Counted from the first letter of the stretch, positions 43,511 through 52,644 are shown. The stretch: DNA of 64,000 nucleotides from CAYNSB01 sp964399625 (GCA_964399625.1 CAYNSB010000012.1:3779-67778); one strand, 5' to 3'. Made by a program: numbers and translations. Notes: generated from the sequence alone by a model not told the origin.

Positions 43511-44263
43511 TTAGCGGATCGCGGCCTGGTAGCGCTGGGCGATTGCGGCGGCGTCGAGGCCCGCAGTGTCGAAGGAGGTTCGGACGCGGCCGTCGGCGAG
43601 GACGAAGGTGCGCTTGCAGTTGGCGGCGGCGGCGGGCTCGTGGGTGACCATGACGATGGACATTCGCGCGGACTCGGCGAGCTCGCGGAGGAGGGTCCAG
43701 AGCGCGGCGGCGCTGGCGCTATCGAGGTTGCCGGTGGGCTCGTCGGCGAGGAGGACGGGCGGCGCGTAGAGCAGTGCGCGAGCGATGGCGATGCGCTGCT
43801 GCTCGCCGCCGGAGAGGGCGTCGGGGCGGTGGTCGGCGCGATCGGGCAGTCCCAGGCGTTCGAGGAGCTCGCGCGAGCGGGCGGTGAGTTTGGAGGGGTT
43901 GTCGGCGGCGAGCATGCCGGGGAGCTCGATGTTCTCGCGCGCAGTGAGGGTTGGGATGAGGTTGAACTGCTGGAAGACGATGCCGATCTTCGTGCGGCGG
44001 TAGGCGGTGGCGGCGCGCTCGGAGAGGGCGTGGATGGGCTCGTCGTTGAGGTAAATCTCGCCGGAGTCGGGGCGATCGAGCGCGGCGAGGAGGTGGAGGA
44101 GGGTGGACTTGCCCGAGCCCGAGGCGCCCATGATGGCGTAGAAGCCGGGCTCTGGGATGTCGAGTGAGACGCCCTGGAGCGCGTGGACTTGGCGCTCGAT
44201 GGTTCGTGCGCCCTCGCGCGCGGCGATGCGGTAGGACTTGTGGACGTTGGCGCAGCGGATCAC
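43511..44263 (-). CDS. ABC transporter ATP-binding protein (LolD/MacB-type)
   Basis: A 250-residue ATPase with Walker A MGASGSGKSTLLHL, the Q-loop FQQFNLIPTLTARENI, signature DALSGGEQQRIAIARAL, Walker B PVLLADEPTGNLDS, and the H-loop MVTHEP. The EPTGNLDS form is typical of LolD, MacB and FtsE partners of FtsX-domain permeases, fitting the 39724 gene. The start is GTG 44263, which overlaps the gcvH stop as GTGA, so it is translationally coupled to gcvH. Confidence 0.92.
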   Translation of the reverse strand: MIRCANVHKSYRIAAREGARTIERQVHALQGVSLDIPEPGFYAIMGASGSGKSTLLHLLAALDRPDSGEIYLNDEPIHALSERAATAYRRTKIGIVFQQFNLIPTLTARENIELPGMLAADNPSKLTARSRELLERLGLPDRADHRPDALSGGEQQRIAIARALLYAPPVLLADEPTGNLDSASAAALWTLLRELAESARMSIVMVTHEPAAAANCKRTFVLADGRVRTSFDTAGLDAAAIAQRYQAAIR

Positions 44264-44640
44264 GTCGGGTGTGCGGCGTCGTAGGCGGCCGCGTTCTTCA
44301 GGGACTTGAGCCCGGCGTCGCTGGTGAGCTTGATCTTGACGAGCCAGCCCTTGGTGTAGGGGTCCTCGTTGAGGAGGCCGGGGTTGTCGGCGAGAGCCGG
44401 GTTGACCTCGATGATCTCGCCGGCGGCGTGGCAGTAGATGTCGGAGGTGGTCTTGACGGACTCGACCTCGCCGACGATGTCGCCGGCGTTGAACTTGGTG
44501 CCCTTGGGCTTCATCTGGACGTAGGTGACGTCGGTCAGTTGGTCGACGGCGAACTTGGTGATGCCCAGTGTGAGCGTGGAGCCTTCGACTTTGTGCCACT
44601 CGTGGGAGTCGGAGTACAGGCGGTCGGCGGGAGCGGGCAT
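44260..44640 (-). CDS. gcvH: Glycine cleavage system H protein
   Basis: The lipoylated carrier of the glycine cleavage system, shuttling the aminomethyl intermediate between P, T and L proteins. The 126-residue protein has YSDSHEWHKVEGSTLTLGIT near the N-terminus and the lipoylation site in GEVESVKTTSDIYCHAAGE, with the lysine at about residue 63. GLLNEDPYTKGWLVKIKL follows. GGAGGTCCCTC precedes the ATG. The other gcv genes are not nearby; its partner in the operon is the ABC ATPase, which it overlaps by four bases. Confidence 0.95.
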   Translation of the reverse strand: MPAPADRLYSDSHEWHKVEGSTLTLGITKFAVDQLTDVTYVQMKPKGTKFNAGDIVGEVESVKTTSDIYCHAAGEIIEVNPALADNPGLLNEDPYTKGWLVKIKLTSDAGLKSLKNAAAYDAAHPT

Positions 44641-44730
44641 GAGGGACCTCCGGGGTGGAGGGTCAGTGTAGGGGACGGCGCGGCGTCGCGAGAGGCGAGC
44701 GCTCGGAGCGGGTTGGGATCGCGTGCGGTG

Positions 44731-45567
44731 CTATCGCCCGTTGAGCAGCGCGGCGATGCGGCGCTCGGTGGGCGGGTGCGAGGCGAACATGTTGAGGAGC
44801 GACTGGCCCATCATGGGCTCGATGATGAAGAGGTTGTTCATCGCGGGGTTGGGCTGGAAGAGGGGGATCTGCTTGGAGTAGGACTCGAGCTTCTGGAGGG
44901 CGGAGACGAGGCCGTGCGGGGAGCCGACGATCTGCGCGGCGCCGGCGTCGGCGACGTACTCGCGGGAGCGGGAGATGGCGGCCTTGATGATGGCGGCGCC
45001 GATGGGAGCGAGGATGAGGGCGACGAGCGCGAGGATGGGGTTGCCGCCCTCGCGATCCCTGCTGCCTCCCAGCATGAAGCCCCACTGGGCGAGGAAGGAG
45101 AGGACGCCGGCGATGGTGGCGGCGATGCAGGAGGTGAGGGTGTCTCGGCTCTTGATGTGCGTGAGTTCGTGGGCGATGACGCCCTCGAGCTCGTCGCGGT
45201 TCATGAGGCGGAGGAGGCCCTCGGTGACGGCGACGGCGGCGTGCGAGGGTGAGCGTCCCGTGGCGAAGGCGTTGGGGGCGTCGTGGGGGCAGATGTAGAC
45301 GCGGGGCATGGGCAGGCCGGCGCGCTGGCGGAGCTGGTCCACCATGTTGTAGAGGGCGGGGTTCTCTTCGCGTGTGACCTCGTGGCCCTGCATCGAGGCG
45401 ATGGCGATCTTGTCGGAGAAGAACCAGGCGATGATGTTGGCGAGGCCGCCGAAGGCGAGGCCGGCGATGAGGCCCTGCTGCCCGAAGCGTGATCCGACGA
45501 GGAGGCAGAGCCCCATGAGCCCGCCCAGGAGCATCGCGGTCTTGAGATTGTTGAGGACCTTGATCAT
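44731..45567 (-). CDS. htpX: HtpX-like membrane metalloprotease (M48)
   Basis: HtpX degrades misfolded membrane proteins at the inner membrane. The 278-residue protein has two N-terminal spans (KTAMLLGGLMGLCLLVGS, LIAGLAFGGLANIIAWFF), AGLPMPRVYICPHDAPNAFATG, the zinc site HELTH in GVIAHELTHIKSRDTL, two more spans, and the third-ligand glutamate in SREYVADAGAA. The C-terminal FASHPPTERRIAALL is family-typical. ATG 45567 is preceded by a purine-rich GGGGG stretch. Confidence 0.93.
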   Translation of the reverse strand: MIKVLNNLKTAMLLGGLMGLCLLVGSRFGQQGLIAGLAFGGLANIIAWFFSDKIAIASMQGHEVTREENPALYNMVDQLRQRAGLPMPRVYICPHDAPNAFATGRSPSHAAVAVTEGLLRLMNRDELEGVIAHELTHIKSRDTLTSCIAATIAGVLSFLAQWGFMLGGSRDREGGNPILALVALILAPIGAAIIKAAISRSREYVADAGAAQIVGSPHGLVSALQKLESYSKQIPLFQPNPAMNNLFIIEPMMGQSLLNMFASHPPTERRIAALLNGR

Positions 45568-45736
45568 TGGTGAACCCCCTTCGAGGCGTCGTGGCCTTGT
45601 GCGGTTGTTCGGCAAACGGGATGAGACCGTTTCATGGGAGCATACGGCGTGCCGGTGAGGAGGTTCGCCTTGCGCGGCTGGTGGCGCACATCCCGGCGTT
45701 GATCGGCAGGGGACGCGGGGCTCGCGAGAGGGGCTG

Positions 45737-46561
45737 TCAGAGTGGCAGGTGTTGCGCGAGCCACGCGTCGAGGTGGATGAGGCGTATCGCGGCGATGAAG
45801 AGGATGACGGAGATCGTGATCCGGATGGCGCGAAGCGGCAAGGAGTGCGCGAGCCCGGCGCCGATATGCGCGCCCAGCACAGCGCCGGGGGCCATGGCGA
45901 GGGCGAGTATTGCCGCGTGCGTGGGGGATTGGTGGAGCGCGGGGAGCGAGGCGAGTTTGACCGAGGCGCCGATGGCGGCGGAGATGATCATGGAGGCGGC
46001 GCTTGTGGCGATGGACTGTCGGAGCGGGACGTGCGCGATGAGCTGGAGCATGGGCACCATGACGATGCCGCCGCCCAGGCCCAGCACGCCGCCGACGAAT
46101 CCTGCGAGGAGTCCGGCGAGGATGAGGATCGAGCGGGGTGGGGTCGTTTGGGCGGGCTGGAGCTCGCGCGGCGTGCGTGCGACGCCGATGAGATTGACGG
46201 TGCAGTAGAGGATGATGAAGGAGGCGAGGGAGGTGGTGAGCCAGACTCCCTTGAGCGTGTTGGAGAGGAGCGTGCCCGCGATGACGGCGACGACCATCGA
46301 GGGGATGGTGGTGGTGATGAGGTCTCGTCGGATGGCGCCGGCGCGGGCGTGTCGGTGCGTGGCGGGGATGGCGACGACGACGTTGACGATCATCGCGGCG
46401 GCCTGGTAGGCGTGCTGCTCGTCGTGGGTGGACGAGGTGAAACCGAAGATGAAGGCGAGGCCCGGGAGCATGACCATGGAGCCGCCGATGCCGGCGAGCC
46501 CGCCGAGCAGGCCGGCGAAGAGGCCGAGGATCGCGGCGAGGAGGAAGATGGTGGGGGTCAT
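45737..46561 (-). CDS. TauE/SafE-family sulfite or organic anion permease
   Basis: A 274-residue inner-membrane protein with about eight spans and the two characteristic repeats: LFAGLLGGLAGIGGSMVMLPGL near the N-terminus and GLLAGFVGGVLGLGGGIVMVP in the middle. The family exports sulfite, sulfoacetate or related anions; the substrate is unknown here. ATG 46561 gives a normal N-terminus. The DUF58 gene starts divergently 81 bases away. Confidence 0.88.
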   Translation of the reverse strand: MTPTIFLLAAILGLFAGLLGGLAGIGGSMVMLPGLAFIFGFTSSTHDEQHAYQAAAMIVNVVVAIPATHRHARAGAIRRDLITTTIPSMVVAVIAGTLLSNTLKGVWLTTSLASFIILYCTVNLIGVARTPRELQPAQTTPPRSILILAGLLAGFVGGVLGLGGGIVMVPMLQLIAHVPLRQSIATSAASMIISAAIGASVKLASLPALHQSPTHAAILALAMAPGAVLGAHIGAGLAHSLPLRAIRITISVILFIAAIRLIHLDAWLAQHLPL

Positions 46562-46642
46562 GGGATGGGCAAGTCGGGCGGGCGTGGCGGCGTGTCGAAG
46601 GGGCGTTGTCGCGGCAGATTGGGCGAGAGAATACTCTGAGTC

Positions 46643-47623
46643 ATGCTGGCGCCGGGGACGGGCACACGGGCGACGACGCTGGAGGACCTGCTTCCTCCGG
46701 AGTTGGCGTCGCGCCTGGACCGGCTGGACGTGCTGAGCCGGAAGATCTTCGCGGGGAAGCTGCCCGGCGAGCGTCGGAGCCGGCGTCGGGGTTCTTCGGT
46801 CGAGTTTGATGATTTTCGGGACTACACGCCCGGGGATGATTTGCGGCACATCGACTGGAACGTGCTGGCGCGTCTGGATCGCCTGTTCGTGAAGTTGTTT
46901 CGCGAGGATGAGGACCTGGCGCTGCACATCGTGGTGGATGCGTCGGCGTCGATGGACGCGGGGACGCCGAGCAAGCTGGTGCTTGCGCAGCGATTGGCGG
47001 TGGGGCTGGCGTACATCGGGCTGTCGGGGCAGAGCCGGGTGTTGGTGAGCGTGATCGGAGCGCCGCGGCGTCGGGCGGTGCAGACGCTGGCGGCGATGCG
47101 TGGTCGGCGGAACCTGCGGAGGATCGGGGAGTTCGTGCTTGGGGCGAGCCGAGCGCCCGAGGGTGAGAGCGCGGCGGGGCATGGGGCTGGGGCGTTCAAC
47201 GCGGCGCTGAAGGAGATTGCGCTGGCGCGGCGGGGGCGGGGCGTGATGGTGGTGCTGAGCGATTTCCTGGTGGCGGAGGATGTGCGGACGGGGCTGGGGT
47301 ATCTGTCGGGGAATGCGGGGGGTGGGGGATTCGACGTTCACGCGTTCATGGTGCTGTCGCCGGGGGAATTGGAGCCGGAGAAGGAAGCGGGCGGTGGGGT
47401 GATCGGTGATGTGCGTCTGACGGACGTGGAGACGGGGCGTGCGACGGAGGTGAGTATCTCCGGGGCGGTGCTGCGGCGGTACAAGACGCGGATCGCGGCG
47501 CACGTGGAGATGGTGCGGCGGGTGTGCACGGCGCGGGGCATTGGGTTCGCGATGGTGCGGAGCGATGCGGACGCGGGGGACCTGCTCACGCGCGTGCTGC
47601 GGGCGCGGGGCGTGCTTGGGTGA
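46643..47623 (+). CDS. DUF58 / von Willebrand A-like protein
   Basis: A 326-residue protein of the DUF58 family, usually found with MoxR-type AAA ATPases in cell-envelope or complex-assembly modules. The hallmark GERRSRRRGSSVEFDDFRDY followed by TPGDDLRHIDWNVLARLDRLFVK lies at about 44-88. A degenerate MIDAS-like VVDASASM follows. It has no signal peptide. No MoxR gene is visible here, which is unusual for the family. The ribosome site is weak. Confidence 0.88.
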   Translation: MLAPGTGTRATTLEDLLPPELASRLDRLDVLSRKIFAGKLPGERRSRRRGSSVEFDDFRDYTPGDDLRHIDWNVLARLDRLFVKLFREDEDLALHIVVDASASMDAGTPSKLVLAQRLAVGLAYIGLSGQSRVLVSVIGAPRRRAVQTLAAMRGRRNLRRIGEFVLGASRAPEGESAAGHGAGAFNAALKEIALARRGRGVMVVLSDFLVAEDVRTGLGYLSGNAGGGGFDVHAFMVLSPGELEPEKEAGGGVIGDVRLTDVETGRATEVSISGAVLRRYKTRIAAHVEMVRRVCTARGIGFAMVRSDADAGDLLTRVLRARGVLG

Positions 47624-47674
47624 GAAGAGGGCGCGAGGCACGGGGACGAAGGCGCACGAGAAGCGGCGCGCGCT

Positions 47675-48001
47675 TCAGTTGACCAGGACGATGTAGGTGA
47701 TGCAGCCCAGGAGCGCAGCGCAGAGGATGGCGAGGGCGGCGGCGGGGCCGAGGGCTTTCTTGGGGTTGATCGCGGCGGTGATGAGCAGCGCGAGCAGGAG
47801 ATAGACGAGCGCGACGGCGAGGGCCTGCGGGAGCGCGGGCGAGCGCGAGCCCATCGCGCTGAGCAGGGCGTGGAGGCCGGCGGCGGGGTACTCGATCGCG
47901 GTGCGGATGGAGGAGGAGGTGGGGAGGTTTCGCGCGGCGATGGCGGCGGCGAAGAGGACGGGCAGCGGGAGCAGGAGCGGGAGGATCGGGCGGGGACGCA
48001 T
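47675..48001 (-). CDS. Small membrane protein downstream of the TPR/YggX-like gene
   Basis: A 108-residue protein with three hydrophobic segments (ILPLLLPLPVLFAAAIAA, LAVALVYLLLALLITAA, LGPAAALAILCAALLGCITYIVL). Its ATG lies three bases after the upstream TGA, so it is almost certainly cotranscribed. No family is recognised. Confidence 0.65.
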   Translation of the reverse strand: MRPRPILPLLLPLPVLFAAAIAARNLPTSSSIRTAIEYPAAGLHALLSAMGSRSPALPQALAVALVYLLLALLITAAINPKKALGPAAALAILCAALLGCITYIVLVN

Positions 48002-48004
48002 GGA

Positions 48005-48667
48005 TCAGTGCCCCAGCGCGTCGGCGGATTGCTCGGGCTTTTTGCCCGTGAGCTGCTCGTACATCTCGTCGTCGATGCCGAGGAACTCGCGCATGTGGGC
48101 GTCGTAGGTTGCTTCGTCGGCATCGCGGGAGAGATCGAGGCGGAGCTCGTTGATGACCTTGGTGCCCTGGCGGATCCAGGCGTCGAAGGTCTCCTGCGAG
48201 ATGTGCTGGTGGATCCACTGGCCGATGGGGCCCTTGAAGGGAGGGCGTGGCATCCTGGTGCCGGGGCGGCCGGTCTTGCGATCGGTGAAGCCAGAGGTGG
48301 TGGGCGCGGGGGCGGAGGCGCCGGAGGGATCGGCGGGGATGGGGGCGTTGAGTGACTTGAGGAGTTCGGCGATGGCGCGCTTGGGCATGAGGTCGCCCTT
48401 GCGTGCGGCGACCTTGTAGCCGTCGGTGAGGATGGCGATGGCGGCGGAGGTGTCGTTGGCGGCGCGGAGGGCCTCGCCGGCGAGCTGATAGGCCTTGGAG
48501 AAGTTTGGATTCAGGTCGATGCAGGTGCGGTAGGCGCGGGCGGCGTCGGCGTGGCGTGCGGCCTGTGCGTAGGCGCCGGCGAGGGAGAACCAGGCCATGT
48601 CGTTGGTGGGGTCCGCGCCCTCGCGGACCATGTTCTCGAACTGGGCGATGCGTGCGTTCAGGTCCAT
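48005..48667 (-). CDS. TPR protein fused to a YggX-like Fe(II)-trafficking domain
   Basis: A 220-residue protein. Residues 20-105 form TPR-like helices (NDMAWFSLAGAYAQAARHADAARAY, FSKAYQLAGEALRAAND). After a linker, residues 138-200 resemble the YggX family: MPRPPFKGPIGQWIHQHISQETFDAWIRQGTKVINELRL matches the pattern PPFPGxLGxRIYxxVSxExWxxWxxxQTxLINExRL. The N-terminal cysteine (REAEG region) of classical YggX is missing. YggX protects iron-sulfur clusters from oxidative damage. The fusion suggests a protein-interaction module attached to that domain. Confidence 0.72.
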   Translation of the reverse strand: MDLNARIAQFENMVREGADPTNDMAWFSLAGAYAQAARHADAARAYRTCIDLNPNFSKAYQLAGEALRAANDTSAAIAILTDGYKVAARKGDLMPKRAIAELLKSLNAPIPADPSGASAPAPTTSGFTDRKTGRPGTRMPRPPFKGPIGQWIHQHISQETFDAWIRQGTKVINELRLDLSRDADEATYDAHMREFLGIDDEMYEQLTGKKPEQSADALGH

Positions 48668-48741
48668 GGGGGAGGATAGGGAATACGTGATCCCGAATCC
48701 CGAATGGCTCGGTCCCTTCTTCCCTTGGTATTCTGGCGGGC

Positions 48742-50193
48742 ATGCAGCGGATCGAGTTCGTTGATGAGCGATCGGCGCAGGGGATGTCGGGCTCGGCGTG
48801 GGCGTGGCTGGGGGCGGGCGTGCTCATGCTGGCGAGCGTGATGTTCCTTCAGTGGTTCCTGCGCGGTCAGCACGAGCAGGGGTACGACGAGGCGCCCACG
48901 TGGGTGCGCCAGAGCGAGGCGCTGGAGGGTGCGCGGTACGGGCACCTGGCGATGGCGAGCAAGGAGATGGTGAAGCTGCGCGAGTACGCGCGGCGTGAGC
49001 GCATGAAGTGGGATGGCTCCGTGGAGGAGCAGGTGCGCGAGGAGCTCGAGCCGTTGGCGGTGACGCGGACGGAGCGCGTGCGCCTGGCGATCGTCGCGGG
49101 TGAGGTGCTGGGCAAGGGGGAGGCGCTTCGGCGGCTGGGCGAGGTGGGCAAGGAGCTGGAGGCGGGGAGCGCGCTGGCGGCGGACGTGGCGTGGCTGACG
49201 AAGTTGTACGAGAAGGGGACCGAGGCGCTGCCGGGCGAGGCGCAGGAGTCGCTGCTGGATCGGCACGAGTGGTTCGGTCAGCTCGCGCTGGCGTTCGCGC
49301 GCCCGAGCGACGATCGGTACCGGTTGGAGGCGCTCTCGGGCGGTGAGGCGATCGCTCGGCTGGGGATGAAGGTGATCGTGGCGGGTGTGCTTGCGATCAT
49401 CGCGGGCATCGTGGCGTTGATCTTCTTTGTGGCGGCGTGGCGGCGCGGGCTGCTGGAGGAGGCGGAGGAGCCCGAGGGCGGGCGCGAGGAGAACCTGCAG
49501 GGATTCGTGCTGTTCCTGGGCGGGTTCGTGGTGGTGCTGGGGCTGTCGGTGCTGCCGTTCGGGCTTGGCGTGGAGGGGAGCGTGGGGGCGGTGGTGTACC
49601 ACGCGGTGCTGCCGTGGATGCTGCTGGGGGCGGCGGCGTGGCCGCTCATACGGCGCGTGGATCTCGCGACGTGGAAGCGCGAGGTGGGCGTGAACACGGG
49701 CAGGGGCGTGGCGCGCGAAGTGACGGCGGGGGTGTTCGCGTTTCTGGCGTGGCTGCCGGTGACGGTGGTGGTGACGATCGTGCTGGGAATCGTGCGGCGG
49801 ATGGTCGAGGGCGGCGGCGAGGATGAGGGGGCGCACAAGTACCCGATGTTCGAGAGCCCGCCGTCGGACAGCCCGGTGGTGATGCTGATGTGGGCGCTGG
49901 GGGCGGTGGTGTGGGCGCCGCTGGTGGAGGAGCTTGCGTTCCGGGGGCTGCTGTTCGGATGGTTGCGCGCGCGGGCGGGGCGCGTGATGACGATCGTGGT
50001 GGTGAGCGCGGTGTTTGGCGCGGGGCACCCGTACTCGCCGCTGGGGCTCGTGCAGGTCGCGGTGCTGGGGACGATGCTGGGATTGCTGCGGGAGTGGCGG
50101 GGGAGCCTGATCGCGCCGATGGTGGCGCACGCGCTGCACAACGGTGTGATCACGGGGTTGTCGCTGCTGGTGATGGTGACGGTGGGGGGGTGA
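48742..50193 (+). CDS. CPBP-family intramembrane metalloprotease
   Basis: A 483-residue membrane protein. The N-terminal half has one span (AWAWLGAGVLMLASVMFLQWF) and a long helical soluble region. The C-terminal half carries the CPBP (Abi/Rce1-like) core with EELAFRGLLFGWLRAR, VFGAGHPYSPLGL and VAHALHNGVITGL, giving the glutamate-pair and two histidine motifs. Bacterial members include bacteriocin-immunity and prenyl-protease-like proteins; this one's role is unknown. Confidence 0.87.
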   Translation: MQRIEFVDERSAQGMSGSAWAWLGAGVLMLASVMFLQWFLRGQHEQGYDEAPTWVRQSEALEGARYGHLAMASKEMVKLREYARRERMKWDGSVEEQVREELEPLAVTRTERVRLAIVAGEVLGKGEALRRLGEVGKELEAGSALAADVAWLTKLYEKGTEALPGEAQESLLDRHEWFGQLALAFARPSDDRYRLEALSGGEAIARLGMKVIVAGVLAIIAGIVALIFFVAAWRRGLLEEAEEPEGGREENLQGFVLFLGGFVVVLGLSVLPFGLGVEGSVGAVVYHAVLPWMLLGAAAWPLIRRVDLATWKREVGVNTGRGVAREVTAGVFAFLAWLPVTVVVTIVLGIVRRMVEGGGEDEGAHKYPMFESPPSDSPVVMLMWALGAVVWAPLVEELAFRGLLFGWLRARAGRVMTIVVVSAVFGAGHPYSPLGLVQVAVLGTMLGLLREWRGSLIAPMVAHALHNGVITGLSLLVMVTVGG

Positions 50194-50317
50194 GGGACGG
50201 CAGAGGGCAACGCGGGTGTGGGGCCGGGAGCGTTTGCGTCGTTGGCGGATGGTCGAAACCGATCACGACCCTGCGGCATTCGGCGTGCAGGCGTGGGTGC
50301 GGCGTTATGCTGTAGGA

Positions 50318-51328
50318 ATGAGTGACTCGGCGTGGAGTTCGCTGTCGGTGCGTGTGGCCGGGGTGTCGATGCGCACGCCGGTGGTGCTCGCGGCGGGGAC
50401 GTGCGGGTACCTGGATGAGATGGGCGACGCGATGGACCTTGGGGCGCGCGGGGGCGTGGGCGGGCTGGTGACCAAGAGCATCACGGCGAAGCCTCGCGAG
50501 GGGAACGCGACGTGGCGGATCCTCGAGACGCGTGGCGGGATGCTCAACGCGATCGGACTGGCGAACGTGGGGATCGAGGAGTGGATGCGGACGATCGGGC
50601 CGCGCGTGAAGGGCGTGAGCGAGCGGACGGGGCTGCGCGTGTTCGGTTCGATCGCGGGGTTCTCGATCGAGGATTACGTGGAGGTGGCGCGGGCGATGGC
50701 GGGGGTCGAGGGGCTGGCGGGGATTGAGATCAACGTGAGTTGCCCCAATGTGCACGGGGGCACGGAGTTTGGGGTGGACGCGGGGGCGCTGCGCGAGTTG
50801 ATCGGGGCGGTGAAGGGGGTGATGGATCAGCGCGGGGCGGGGGGCGGCGAGGTCGCGAGGCCTGTGCTCGTGAAGCTGAGTCCGATCGCGGTGGGGCCTG
50901 CGGGCGGGACGATGGTGGACATTGCGCGTGCGGCGGTGGAGGCGGGTGCGGATGCGTTGTGCCTGTGCAACACGATGCCGGCGATGGGGATCGATGTGCG
51001 GACGCGGCGGCCGAGGCTCGCGAACGTGACGGGGGGATTGTCGGGGCCGGCGGTGCACACGATCGTGGTGCGCCTGGTGCACCTGGTGTATCGGGCGATC
51101 GCGCGGGATGCGGGCGTGCCGATCGTGGGGATCGGCGGCGTGCTGACGTGGGAGGATGCGGCGGAGTTGATCCTCGCGGGTGCGAGCGCGGTGGAGATGG
51201 GGACGGCGCTGTTTGCGGATCCACGCTCGGCGCGGGGCGTGGCGCGCGGGCTGGAGAGATGGGTGCGTGAGCAGGGGAAGGGGTCGATCGGGGAGTTGGT
51301 TGGCGCGGTGGAACTTCCGGCGGGGTGA
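50318..51328 (+). CDS. pyrD: Dihydroorotate dehydrogenase, class 1
   Basis: The enzyme oxidises dihydroorotate to orotate in pyrimidine synthesis. The 336-residue protein has TPVVLAAGTCGY, GGLVTKSITAKPREGN, GMLNAIGLANVG, the catalytic-cysteine segment EINVSCPNVHGG, VLVKLSPIA, and the FMN-phosphate region GVPIVGIGGVLTWEDAAELI. Cysteine as catalytic base places it in class 1, probably 1B; the electron-transfer subunit PyrK is not adjacent. ATG 50318 gives a standard length, while the frame upstream is not domain-like. Confidence 0.93.
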   Translation: MSDSAWSSLSVRVAGVSMRTPVVLAAGTCGYLDEMGDAMDLGARGGVGGLVTKSITAKPREGNATWRILETRGGMLNAIGLANVGIEEWMRTIGPRVKGVSERTGLRVFGSIAGFSIEDYVEVARAMAGVEGLAGIEINVSCPNVHGGTEFGVDAGALRELIGAVKGVMDQRGAGGGEVARPVLVKLSPIAVGPAGGTMVDIARAAVEAGADALCLCNTMPAMGIDVRTRRPRLANVTGGLSGPAVHTIVVRLVHLVYRAIARDAGVPIVGIGGVLTWEDAAELILAGASAVEMGTALFADPRSARGVARGLERWVREQGKGSIGELVGAVELPAG

Positions 51329-51366
51329 TGCGTCCGCGCTTGCGGGCGCGACACAGGAGGTGCGTG

Positions 51367-52143
51367 ATGGAGCGCGGCGCGATTGCGCGAGTCGTGGGGC
51401 GATGCGTGGTGATGGCGATGGTGGGGCTGTCGCTCGCGGGCGGGTGCGCGGGGACGAAGACGAGCGGAGCGGCGGCGATGACGCAGGGTGGTTCTGCGGA
51501 TTCGCAGGCTTCGACGCCAGCGGGGGAGGCGCGCGAGAAGTGGGACAGCCGCAGGTTCTGCGACGGGTATCGGATTCCGGAGGAGGATGTGGCGCGGGCG
51601 GAGAAAGGGCAGCTCGTGTTCGTGGCGATGCGGACGAGCGCGGGGGACATCGTGCTGGAATTGGATCGGCTGCGGGCGCCGATCGGCGTGGCGAACTTTC
51701 TGAAGTATGCCAAGAGCGGTGCGTACGACGGGACGGTGTTCCATCGCATCGTGCCGGGTTTTGTGGTGCAGGGTGGCGGGTACAAGCGCGACCTGATCGA
51801 GATCAAGGGCGACACGCCGATCAAGAATGAGTGGGAGAACGGGCTGAAGAACGTGCGTGGGACGATCGCGTGGGCGCGGGACACGGAGCCGGACAGCGCG
51901 ACGCGGGAGTTCTATTTCAATCTCGTGGACAACGCGAAGCTGGATGTGGCGCGCCCGGATCGCGGCGGGGCGGGGTACGCGGTGTTCGGGCGCGTGGTGA
52001 AGGGGATGGAGGTGATCGACGAGATGGAGAGGAAGGCGAAGGAGCCGGGCGGGCGGAGGAAGGTGAACGATGATGATTTGAAGGATGTGCCGACGGAGCT
52101 GGTGGAGGTGGTGGGGGTGGAGGTGGGGAACTCGGCGCGCTGA
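51367..52143 (+). CDS. Cyclophilin-type peptidyl-prolyl isomerase, lipoprotein
   Basis: A 258-residue envelope foldase. The signal ends LAGGC with a lipidation cysteine, then a linker, then a cyclophilin domain from about 80: TSAGDIVLELDRLRAPIGVANFL, YDGTVFHRIVPGFVVQGGGY, and FYFNLVDNAKLD...GYAVFGRVVKGMEVID. The catalytic arginine in FHRIVPGFVVQGG is present. ACAGGAGGTG before the ATG is a near-perfect ribosome site. It follows pyrD by 38 bases. Confidence 0.92.
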   Translation: MERGAIARVVGRCVVMAMVGLSLAGGCAGTKTSGAAAMTQGGSADSQASTPAGEAREKWDSRRFCDGYRIPEEDVARAEKGQLVFVAMRTSAGDIVLELDRLRAPIGVANFLKYAKSGAYDGTVFHRIVPGFVVQGGGYKRDLIEIKGDTPIKNEWENGLKNVRGTIAWARDTEPDSATREFYFNLVDNAKLDVARPDRGGAGYAVFGRVVKGMEVIDEMERKAKEPGGRRKVNDDDLKDVPTELVEVVGVEVGNSAR

Positions 52144-52166
52144 CGTTGCGTAGGTACGCGAAGGAA

Positions 52167-52499
52167 ATGACCCGCTCATCTGTGGATTCCGATTCGCCGG
52201 ATGATGGGAGCGATGCGCTCACTTCGAAGCACACGCGTTGGGCGGATCGGCCTTCGCTACTGCTGCTGCTGGCCGCGATCTCGACGTTCTTTCTTTCCGA
52301 ATTCCTTGGGCCGCAGTCGCCTGGAGATTCGATCGGTTGGGTCCGATTCGAAGCGCTCATGCGGTGCGCGGAGATGTTCTTCGCGGCTGACATTCCAATG
52401 ACGTGCGTCGCGATCACGCTTGCGCGACGATGGTGGAGCTGGCGGCTCCTCGTGCTCGCGGTGTCGGGTGGGATGACGGTGTTGTTTCAATTCAAATAG
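52167..52499 (+). CDS. Small membrane protein of unknown function
   Basis: A 110-residue frame with two or three hydrophobic segments (PSLLLLLAAISTFFLSEFL, WSWRLLVLAVSGGMTVLF). Codon use is less G/C-biased than the neighbours. It could also start at TTG 52146. It follows the cyclophilin stop immediately. No family; coding status is moderate. Confidence 0.45.
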   Translation: MTRSSVDSDSPDDGSDALTSKHTRWADRPSLLLLLAAISTFFLSEFLGPQSPGDSIGWVRFEALMRCAEMFFAADIPMTCVAITLARRWWSWRLLVLAVSGGMTVLFQFK

Positions 52500-52644
52500 A
52501 AGGGCGTTTCGGAGTGTGGGTGGGCGAGTGGGCCTGCGCTGCAGAGTGGGCCTTTGCGCGGACTTGAGGGCGCGGCACGAGCAACGATGTCATAATGCGC
52601 AAGTGCCAAGGCTCAATGTGGCCTGGGTTGCGGAGGGCTCACGC

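Noticed and set aside
42600..44640. The ABC transporter, pseudopilin and gcvH as one functional system.
   Set aside because: Only the order and one overlap support it; the pseudopilin is separated by spacers and a dispersed repeat, so a shared function is not claimed.
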